Shown here: in pieces, positions 1 through 5,613 of the stretch | Position numbering within the stretch: position 1 is the stretch's first letter | Layout of the letters: every line of letters begins with the position of its first letter | Assembly (NCBI GenBank): GCA_031263435.1 | Contig: JAISFT010000118.1 | Coordinates: 1 to 7,579 of the forward strand | Direction of reading: 5' to 3' | From: Treponema sp. | GTDB taxonomy: Bacteria; Spirochaetota; Spirochaetia; Treponematales; Breznakiellaceae | Length of the DNA: 7,579 bases | The notes under the pieces: model-generated | Database searches by the model: none | Told to the model about the DNA's origin: nothing | What the model saw: the letters and a program-made list of their open reading frames with translations, nothing else | Made by a program: the position numbers and the translations under genes

Positions 1-122
<122 letters not shown>

Positions 123-124
123 TT

Positions 125-133
125 ATATTAGCA
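125..133 (-). promoter_or_regulatory. Possible extended -10 promoter for the ABC-F gene
   Basis: On the minus strand TGCTAATAT occurs here, matching an extended -10 (TGn followed by TAATAT, five of six to the consensus). No good -35 box lies 16-18 nt upstream, which is tolerable for extended -10 promoters. The predicted start would give a leader of only about 14 nt, just enough for the Shine-Dalgarno. If real, the inverted repeats at 172-556 would lie upstream of the transcript and not in its leader. Confidence 0.25.
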
Positions 134-171
134 GAAAGGAGCCCCTTTGGATATGTTTGCAGCAGGTTGTA

Positions 172-231
172 AGGGGGGGCCTGTTACCATGCGGCCGTTC
201 CGCAGCACGGGCCTTATGTCCGGCCCCCCCT
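172..231. repeat. Inverted repeat with poly-G/poly-C arms
   Basis: AGGGGGGGCC at 172-181 is perfectly complementary to GGCCCCCCCT at 222-231. A smaller nested stem, TGCGG (190-194) with CCGCA (200-204), sits between them. The arms contain G7 and C7 runs. The function is unknown. It lies upstream of the ABC-F start and is the last of five dyads met when reading from the GRE stop. Confidence 0.6.
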
Positions 232-233
232 CC

Positions 234-289
234 GGCCAAGCCTCCTCACTGCGTAAACCGTTGCTTTACGCAGTTGCGGGGTCTTGGCC
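234..289. repeat. Nested inverted repeat
   Basis: An outer stem GGCCAAG (234-240) with CTTGGCC (283-289) encloses a perfect 9-bp inner stem, CTGCGTAAA (249-257) with TTTACGCAG (265-273), which has a 7-nt loop. No U-run follows on either strand, so this does not look like an intrinsic terminator. It begins only 2 nt after the neighbouring dyad ends, which suggests one composite structured element. Confidence 0.6.
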
Positions 290-391
290 TACCCCCCCGG
301 CGCCGCCTGGTAAAGGCAAAAGCCGCTGGGGGCTTCCACCGTCAACAAATTAAGGGGTTGTATGTCTGGAGAAAACAAGTGGGGGTAGCGG

Positions 392-419
392 AATAACAAA
401 CACTTGCGTGTTTGTTATT
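392..419. repeat. 12-bp perfect hairpin with a competing partner
   Basis: AATAACAAACAC (392-403) pairs with GTGTTTGTTATT (408-419) across a TTGC loop. The inner part, AAACACTTGC (398-407), is also perfectly complementary to GCAAGTGTTT at 463-472, so the local hairpin and a longer-range 10-bp helix are mutually exclusive. The plus-strand exit has only a short T-run and the minus-strand exit has none, so it is a poor terminator in either direction. Confidence 0.6.
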
Positions 420-422
420 TTC

Positions 423-449
423 GGAGTTTGGGGCTTTGCCCCAAACTCC
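423..449. repeat. 12-bp perfect GC hairpin with a 3-nt loop
   Basis: GGAGTTTGGGGC (423-434) pairs perfectly with GCCCCAAACTCC (438-449) around a TTT loop. It starts 3 nt after the hairpin at 392-419. The GGGGC-NNN-GCCCC core recurs near the right edge of the window at about 7423-7434 and 7501-7514, which points to a dispersed family of hairpins. No U-tract follows on either strand. Confidence 0.65.
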
Positions 450-483
450 ACACCGGAAAAAGGCAAGTGTTTTTATGGAGCGG

Positions 484-556
484 GGGGGAGCAGCGTCAAA
501 AAAGGCTCGTTATGGAGCTCAAAAATTTTGACGCCTTGGAATCTATGTGCTCCCCC
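484..556 (-). terminator. Composite dyad just after the GRE stop; possible transcription end
   Basis: Two arms are stacked. GGGGGAGCA (484-492) is complementary to TGCTCCCCC (548-556), and GCGTCAAAA (493-501) is complementary to TTTTGACGC (526-534), leaving a one-sided 13-nt bulge at 535-547. Inside, GCTC (505-508) can pair with GAGC (515-518). On the minus strand this inner stem is followed closely by six T (498-503), which resembles a weak intrinsic terminator. It starts 8 nt after the GRE stop codon, the expected place for the end of the operon transcript. The lack of a U-run after the full stem keeps the terminator call tentative. The dyad itself is certain. Confidence 0.4.
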
Positions 557-564
557 TCAATTAA

Positions 565-2712
565 TCAGGAAGCGGCGAGCCAGCGATCCACTACCTGCTG
601 CCGGTACTCGGCGGACAGGGACTTGAAGAAGGCGCTGTAGCCGGTTACCCGTACCACCAGGTCGGGGTATTTATCGGGGTTCGCATGGGCTTCAAGGATC
701 TTTTCTTTTGAAACCACATTAATGTTGATCAGGGTTCCGCCCATCTTGTTGTGGGCCCTGATAAGGGCTTTGATGTTTTCGATGCCCCCCATTTCCCTGG
801 CAAGCAGCGCATCAATGTCAACCTGCAGCGGCACGGAATTGCCGTAGCCGCACTGCACGGAGGCCACTGCGTTGGCCTTTGCCGTCGGCGCAGTTCCGCC
901 GCCGGGAAGAAAACCCGGATCGGGGTCGGCGCTGTGGGAAATTTCCGTGCCGGCAAATCTGCCGTTTGGTGTGGCCCCCAGATTCTTGCCGCGGGTATAC
1001 ACATCGCCGTGGGAAAAAATACCCGGAACAACGGTAAAACCCATCTTGGTCGGGGTTGAACGCATAAGATTCGTATACAGCCCGGAAATATACCGGGCAT
1101 AGCCGTCGGCCGCTGTTCCCCCGGCACCGTACTGGGGCACGGATTTAAGCATAAGCCTGATGTCCTCAGCGTCCTTGTAATCATCCTTCAAAACCTGGTA
1201 CAGCTTGTCCCAGGTAATACGTTTTTCCTGTACCACCCGCTGCTCAATGGCCGCAAAGGAATTGGCCGCGGTAGCCAGAGCCACACCGTCGCAGGTGAAG
1301 TCCAGAATATCGACGCCCCCGTGGGACATATCCACGCCCCGTTCGATGGGGCCGTGGGCTACCAGATCGAGGACGATCTCCGGCAGGTTCAACCATTTGT
1401 ACTGGTAGTGCCAGTCTGCGGATTCCTTGATAATCTGTACGGCCTGGGCCAGGTGTTTTTCGTAGAGTTCCCTGAGCCGCCCCATGCTGCGCTCCCCCGC
1501 GGCCATCATGTCGTCCAGGGCCAGGAGCAGGGGCTGGGCCAGGCAGACCCGCGTAACATCCTGAAGGCAGTACTCTATGCCCGGCAGGGCCGTCCAGTTG
1601 CACCCAACCTTGGCCCGCATGCGGGCAATCGTGGCCGGATAGCCGTTCCGCATGTACCCCGTATCCAGCCCCCCCGAAAGGGAGTAACAGACCCCGGTGC
1701 CGTCTTCGAACAGGTACTGTACCGCTTTCGTAAACAGTTCGTCGCTGGTGTTCTCGTGTATCCGCAGAGCCAGGTTGTTGGGGATGTTGAGGCGGTGCTG
1801 GCCTTCCAGGATGAGGAACGAAAGTTTTGTGGAAACATCCTTCCCGGTTATGGGATCCTGACCGCCTATGGTATGGTAATGGGGATCGTTGAAAAAGAGG
1901 GATGAAAAGTACCAGACCGCTTCATCATCATCCACCAGGAGGCCGTTTTTCACATCTTGGTCATAATAGGGCTGGAGCAGCGTGTCGATCTCCTGACCGG
2001 CGCCGCCGTTGTGGTACATGCGGTCCACATCCTGCCAGTGAACTATCCACTGCAGGGCTTCCCGCAGGGTCCGCGGCGCCCCCCCGATAAGGTACTCGTC
2101 AATGTCCGCAATAGTGGTGTAATGGGCCTTGAGCTGCGAATCGCCGGTTTCCGCCGCGGCCTTCCGCAGGGCGCTTACATGGCGGCCTATGTAACGCTGG
2201 ATAGCCTCTACAAGCCGTTCTTCCCCATCGTAAAAAGAGGTATCCTCGGGATTGTTGAGTTTCCGGAAGCGGCGAATTTTCTCAAGCAGACCGTCCCAGC
2301 CCAGTTCAAGGCCGATGCGGAGATCCGGGCCGCAGTGGTTCATGCCGTAGAGTATCCCCATCGCAAGGTTGTACTGTGCGCCGCGCTGTTCAAGTTCCGT
2401 ATTGCGGTGCTCCGGCCGCCAGCCCGCGGCGATCTTCGATTCCCTTATCCAGCATCCGGCAAAGGCGCTGGCGGGGTGGAAGAATACCGGATGGTGGTCC
2501 AGCCAGCTTGAGAAGGTCTTGGTAACCGCCTCGATGCCGGCCACCATGTTACACGAGGGATCAACGGTTCTCTCGAAGCCCGGCTCCGGATCCAGGGGAA
2601 TATTTCCGTGGTCATCGGTGTCCCAATGCCCCCCCAGACGGCGAAGTTTTTCATCATTAAACTGCATTTTAAGATTGTGCAGTTCCTTTATTCTGGCGTT
2701 GTAATCTGCCAT
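565..2712 (-). CDS. Glycyl radical enzyme of unassigned reaction (pyruvate formate-lyase superfamily)
   Basis: This is a 715-residue cytoplasmic GRE, rather short for the family (usually about 750-900). The C-terminal glycyl radical domain is intact: a GGTLININVVS strand at about 658-668 leads to RVTGYSAFF (688-696), with Gly691 as the radical site. The preceding TPNGRFAGTEISHSADPDPG segment (581-600) and the GGG-x-APTA stretch (604-610) match the P-(D/N)-GR-x-x-G and GPTA motifs of PFL-like enzymes. The candidate thiyl residue is Cys371 in KVGCNWTALPG. In known GRE dehydratases, C-N/C-S lyases and decarboxylases a catalytic Glu lies two residues after this Cys, and here it is Trp373. Pyruvate formate-lyase has two adjacent Cys, and here there is one. 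The start has a strong AGGAGG 5 nt before the ATG. It is the last gene of the operon, directly after its activase, so the substrate is probably what the upstream transporter imports. Membership in the superfamily is sure. The reaction is unknown and 'formate acetyltransferase' would be a misannotation. Confidence 0.93.
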   Translation of the reverse strand: MADYNARIKELHNLKMQFNDEKLRRLGGHWDTDDHGNIPLDPEPGFERTVDPSCNMVAGIEAVTKTFSSWLDHHPVFFHPASAFAGCWIRESKIAAGWRPEHRNTELEQRGAQYNLAMGILYGMNHCGPDLRIGLELGWDGLLEKIRRFRKLNNPEDTSFYDGEERLVEAIQRYIGRHVSALRKAAAETGDSQLKAHYTTIADIDEYLIGGAPRTLREALQWIVHWQDVDRMYHNGGAGQEIDTLLQPYYDQDVKNGLLVDDDEAVWYFSSLFFNDPHYHTIGGQDPITGKDVSTKLSFLILEGQHRLNIPNNLALRIHENTSDELFTKAVQYLFEDGTGVCYSLSGGLDTGYMRNGYPATIARMRAKVGCNWTALPGIEYCLQDVTRVCLAQPLLLALDDMMAAGERSMGRLRELYEKHLAQAVQIIKESADWHYQYKWLNLPEIVLDLVAHGPIERGVDMSHGGVDILDFTCDGVALATAANSFAAIEQRVVQEKRITWDKLYQVLKDDYKDAEDIRLMLKSVPQYGAGGTAADGYARYISGLYTNLMRSTPTKMGFTVVPGIFSHGDVYTRGKNLGATPNGRFAGTEISHSADPDPGFLPGGGTAPTAKANAVASVQCGYGNSVPLQVDIDALLAREMGGIENIKALIRAHNKMGGTLININVVSKEKILEAHANPDKYPDLVVRVTGYSAFFKSLSAEYRQQVVDRWLAAS

Positions 2713-2725
2713 TATGTCCTCCTCT

Positions 2726-2741
2726 GCCGGTGCGAACCGGC
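2726..2741 (-). promoter_or_regulatory. Small hairpin directly before the GRE ribosome binding site
   Basis: In the 42-nt gap between activase and GRE, GCCGG (2737-2741 on the minus strand) can pair with CCGGC (2726-2730) around a 6-nt TTCGCA loop. The AGGAGG Shine-Dalgarno follows about 2 nt later and stays single-stranded. Such a stem could keep the site open or protect the 3' portion of a processed message, helping make more GRE than activase. It is only a 5-bp stem, so chance is possible. Confidence 0.3.
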
Positions 2742-2754
2742 GTCAGTTCTTGAT

Positions 2755-3705
2755 TTAAGTCCGGGGAATGATCCCCCGGTCCTGGTTAAACACCGTAACG
2801 TAACGGGATGCCAGCGTCTCAAGCTCTCTGATACGCCCGGGCGGCGGCGTTGTACACTGCGCGGCAAATGTTTCGTCCAGGGCATCGTACTTTGCCTTTG
2901 CAAGACCGTGGTAGGGAATAAGCTGGTAATATTTGATATTCGGCAGTTCCCCCGCCATCCGGGCGATGTTTTCAATCTCCTCGTCGGTATCGTTGACGCC
3001 GCCCACACAGGGCGTCCGTACCGCGGTTTCGCCCCGGAACTTGTCCCCCAGGAGCCTGAGATTCGCAAGCATCCGATCCCTGTCCCCCCTGACAAAGAAA
3101 CGGTAGGTTCCGGGGGAGTAGCCCTTGATGTCGTACATGATAAGGTCCAGATAGGGGAGGAGGGATTCAAGCTGCTCAAAGGGGTAGTTCCCGGCGGTCT
3201 GCAGGGCCGTATGTATCCCCTCCTCCCTGCAGGCTGCCAGGACTTGCAGGGCAAACTCGTTTTGCAGTACCGGCTCCCCGCCGGAAAAAGTTACCCCCCC
3301 GCCGGATTCTTCGTAGTAGGAACGGTCACTTAAAATATTTTCCAGAAGCTCGGTCACAGAGATCTTCCGGCCCTTCAATACCAGGGCCGAAGAAAAACAC
3401 TCAACGGCACAGCGGCCGCAGCCGGTACAGAGGGCCCGGCCGATGCGGTGTTCCCCGCCCTCCATCGTATGCGCCCCCACAGGACAAACCTTAAAGCAAC
3501 TGCCGCAGCCGATACAGCGTGAGGGGTAAAATTCTATCTGGGGCTTTACACTGAGCGACTCGGGGTTATGGCACCAGATGCAGCGGCAGCTGCAGCCCTT
3601 AAAAAACACCGTTGTCCGTATCCCCGGTCCATCGTGTACCGCAAAATGTTGAACATCAAAAATAGTACCTTCGGGATGCATGCTGCTATAGATATCCTGC
3701 GACAA
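2755..3705 (-). CDS. Glycyl radical enzyme activase (radical SAM, with ferredoxin-like insert)
   Basis: This 316-residue protein activates the GRE encoded next to it by cleaving S-adenosylmethionine and abstracting a hydrogen from the target glycine (inferred to be Gly691). The radical SAM cluster motif is C38-x3-C42-x2-C45, inside FKGCSCRCIWCHNPES. An insert follows with two 4-Cys cluster motifs, C64/C67/C70/C74 and C93/C96/C99/C103, of the clostridial ferredoxin type. SGGEP (141-145) is the SAM-binding GGE motif. The insert is absent from the short pyruvate formate-lyase activase and present in activases of other GREs, which argues against a PFL pair. The start is a TTG (3703-3705) with AAAAGGG 6 nt upstream and 3 nt after the permease stop. 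An in-frame ATG eight codons later (3679-3681) lacks a well-placed Shine-Dalgarno. An additional Cys (C40) lies inside the cluster motif. Confidence 0.95.
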   Translation of the reverse strand: MSQDIYSSMHPEGTIFDVQHFAVHDGPGIRTTVFFKGCSCRCIWCHNPESLSVKPQIEFYPSRCIGCGSCFKVCPVGAHTMEGGEHRIGRALCTGCGRCAVECFSSALVLKGRKISVTELLENILSDRSYYEESGGGVTFSGGEPVLQNEFALQVLAACREEGIHTALQTAGNYPFEQLESLLPYLDLIMYDIKGYSPGTYRFFVRGDRDRMLANLRLLGDKFRGETAVRTPCVGGVNDTDEEIENIARMAGELPNIKYYQLIPYHGLAKAKYDALDETFAAQCTTPPPGRIRELETLASRYVTVFNQDRGIIPRT

Positions 3706-3708
3706 GCA

Positions 3709-4629
3709 TTACCCTTTTATGCCTACAGATGCAATACCCTGGATGATGAATTTCTGGAAGCCCAGGAAAATCCCCAGGGGCGGAATCATGGCTATGGTAG
3801 CCACGGCAAAAACCCTGGGATAATCCTTTACCCCAAACTGCTGGAGCTGGGCTATCATGGTGCCAAGCCAGGCGGTCAGGGTTGTTTCGCTGGTCTTGTT
3901 GATATACAAAAAGGGGGTCATCCAGTCGTTCCAGGCCCCCAGGGCGCTGTTAATCGCCACCACCGCCAGTATGGGCCCCTGCATGGGAAGGACGATCCTG
4001 AACATGATGCTCCAGAACCCGTAACCGTCAATTTCGGCGGCTTCTTCAAATGAACGGGGGAAACTTTTTACCGACTGCATAAAGAGGAAGGACCAGAGGA
4101 AGACCCCCCAGCCCATGGGCAGGTAGAGTACCATCCGGTTATTTATCAGGCCCTGGCCCCCCTGACCCAGCCAGTTATTGCCCCCCACGAAAGGGAGGCG
4201 GCTTATCATGATAAAGGTGGGCATCATGGTCAGCACTCCGGGTATAACCTGGGCAACGATGATCCCTATAAGAATAGCTTTTTTTGCTTTGAATTCGTAG
4301 CGGGCCAGGGAATAGCCCCCCAGCACGGCCACCGAACAGTTGATAAAAGTCCACCATGCGGAGCGCATAAGGGAATTCATCAGGGGTCTCAATGCTCCGT
4401 CCATCGCAAAGATGACGCGGTAATTTTGGAAAGTCGGATTTTTGGGAATTACCACAAGGCTCCCCAGCGAGGTAAAATTGCGAAGGGTCATAAGGGAGGC
4501 AAGAAACCCGTAGATCATAGGATAGGTGGAGATCAGCGCGCACAGGGTCATGAGCAGAATCCACCCTGTCTTCAGGGTAATTTTTCCGGTGATATAGGAT
4601 CGAGAATGGATCACTGTTGGTCGGATCAT
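3709..4629 (-). CDS. CUT1-family ABC transporter permease, MalG type
   Basis: This 306-residue inner-membrane protein is the second permease of a carbohydrate importer. Hydrophobic segments are visible at about 22-47, 90-106, 118-140, 165-186, 216-232 and 274-298, giving the six-helix MalG layout. The cytoplasmic coupling loop reads EEAAEIDGYGFWSIMFRIVLP (the EAA motif begins near 196), which docks on the ATPase. The C-terminal end QKFIIQGIASVGIKG is typical of MalG-like subunits, which end in a short tail after the last helix. The ATG overlaps the TGA of the preceding permease as ATGA, indicating translational coupling. It forms a heterodimer with the 4626-5546 product. No ATPase gene lies in the operon, so a shared MsmK/UgpC-like ATPase encoded elsewhere is expected. 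The substrate cannot be read from the permease. Confidence 0.95.
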   Translation of the reverse strand: MIRPTVIHSRSYITGKITLKTGWILLMTLCALISTYPMIYGFLASLMTLRNFTSLGSLVVIPKNPTFQNYRVIFAMDGALRPLMNSLMRSAWWTFINCSVAVLGGYSLARYEFKAKKAILIGIIVAQVIPGVLTMMPTFIMISRLPFVGGNNWLGQGGQGLINNRMVLYLPMGWGVFLWSFLFMQSVKSFPRSFEEAAEIDGYGFWSIMFRIVLPMQGPILAVVAINSALGAWNDWMTPFLYINKTSETTLTAWLGTMIAQLQQFGVKDYPRVFAVATIAMIPPLGIFLGFQKFIIQGIASVGIKG

Positions 4630-5546
4630 TGTTGGTCCCCCCGCTGCTGAAGGTTAAAGTAACCGATGGCAAATACAATGGTTACCAGTCCCAGGATAAG
4701 GGATTCTGCCCCGGCCATTCCCAGGTTAAAGTTTCTGAAGCCATCCCGGTAAATTCTAAACATAAGCACATCGGTCTGGCCGTAGGGGTTGCCGCCGGAG
4801 ATCAGCATGACCGTATCAAACATCTGCATAGCGCCGATGATGCCCGTAAGCAGGATATACATGGTGATATACCTGAGCCCCGGAATGGTTATGTAGCGGA
4901 TCCGCTGCCAGAAACTGGCCCCGTCCACCTGGGCCGCCTCGTAGAGGGAAGGATCGATTCCCTGGAGCCCGCCCAGCCAAAGAATTACCGCGGGCCCTAT
5001 GTTTTTCCAGGAATTGTAAATGACGATCCAAAAAAACATCCACATGGCGGAGTAATTCCAGGCAATCGCAGTTCCCCCCAGGGTGGTAATAATCTTGTTC
5101 AAACCCTGATTCCCCAGAGGGTTGAGCAAGGCAACCCAAATTGCCGTGGTCGTGGTAGAAGCCGCAACGGAAGGAATGTAGATCGCCGTGCGGTACACCC
5201 CCTTGAGCCGGCTGCTGACGTTCAGCAAGAGCGCCATTCCGAAGGACAGGATGGTATTAACAAAAAGAGTGGCGGCGCCGAGCAGGGCCTGGCGCAGAAG
5301 AAGGATTGGAAAATCGGAAATTAAAAAGAAGGTTTCGAAATTTTTGAGCCCCACCCAGACAGGTTTTCCGCCCAGCCCGTTATAATCGGTGAATCCCAGG
5401 TAAAGTCCATAGAGGAGGGGAATAAGACTCCAAATGGATGTATAAAAAAGAAGGGGGCACCAGATAAGATATGCCCGCCGTGCTTCCCGCCACCGGCGGG
5501 TTCCCCTGGGGGCCGCGATCCATGTGGGGCTGACTTGGTTCTTCAT
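4626..5546 (-). CDS. CUT1-family ABC transporter permease, MalF/UgpA type
   Basis: This 306-residue inner-membrane protein is the first permease of the importer. A basic N-terminus (RGTRRWREARRAY, about 14-26) precedes the first helix (27-51), and further hydrophobic segments lie at about 84-110, 121-141, 165-191, 225-248 and 279-299. The six-helix length matches the compact UgpA/LacF kind and not the longer E. coli MalF. The coupling loop is LYEAAQVDGASFWQRIRYITIP (EAA at 203-205). SRLKGVYRTAIYIPS after helix 2 is also typical of the family. Start ATG at 5544-5546 has a modest AAGG about 8 nt upstream. A 67-nt gap with a strong hairpin separates it from the binding-protein gene. The stop overlaps the next permease start. 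Confidence 0.95.
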   Translation of the reverse strand: MKNQVSPTWIAAPRGTRRWREARRAYLIWCPLLFYTSIWSLIPLLYGLYLGFTDYNGLGGKPVWVGLKNFETFFLISDFPILLLRQALLGAATLFVNTILSFGMALLLNVSSRLKGVYRTAIYIPSVAASTTTTAIWVALLNPLGNQGLNKIITTLGGTAIAWNYSAMWMFFWIVIYNSWKNIGPAVILWLGGLQGIDPSLYEAAQVDGASFWQRIRYITIPGLRYITMYILLTGIIGAMQMFDTVMLISGGNPYGQTDVLMFRIYRDGFRNFNLGMAGAESLILGLVTIVFAIGYFNLQQRGDQQ

Positions 5547-5573
5547 AATTTCTGCCTTATTCCTGCCTTGAAT

Positions 5574-5607
5574 GGAAGCGCCCCGGCAGAATGCCCGGGC
5601 GCTTTCC
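5574..5607 (-). promoter_or_regulatory. Strong intercistronic hairpin between binding protein and permease genes
   Basis: GGAAGCGCCC (5574-5583) pairs with GGGCGCTTTCC (5597-5607) with one bulged T, and GGC/GCC (5585-5587 with 5593-5595) continues the stem inward past a C-C mismatch. It begins 6 nt after the binding-protein stop and has no U-tract after it. In maltose-type operons such a structure protects the 3' end of the binding-protein message or partly stops transcription, giving excess binding protein over permease. That role is inferred here. Confidence 0.6.
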
Positions 5608-5613
5608 GCATCG

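Noticed and set aside
147..396. Two short overlapping plus-strand frames in the GRE/ABC-F gap
   Set aside because: They run through inverted repeats and poly-C stretches, giving Pro/Gly-rich peptides without coding character.
484..556. Integron attC site
   Set aside because: The imperfect folded hairpin is suggestive, but I see no proper R'/R'' core sites (GTTRRRY with its inverse) at the ends and no gene cassette structure.
1321..1905. Plus-strand open frame of 194 codons inside the GRE
   Set aside because: It covers the GRE catalytic-loop region antisense; the minus-strand frame has the motifs.
565..2712. Assignment as pyruvate formate-lyase (pflB)
   Set aside because: It lacks the adjacent catalytic cysteines, is shorter, and its activase has a ferredoxin insert not found in the PFL activase.
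2608..3333. Plus-strand open frame of 241 codons opposite the activase and GRE start
   Set aside because: It overlaps two genes with diagnostic motifs on the other strand and shows no domain of its own.
4617..5324. Plus-strand open frame of 235 codons opposite the permeases
   Set aside because: It is very hydrophilic, as expected for the reverse of membrane-protein codons, and has no ribosome site.
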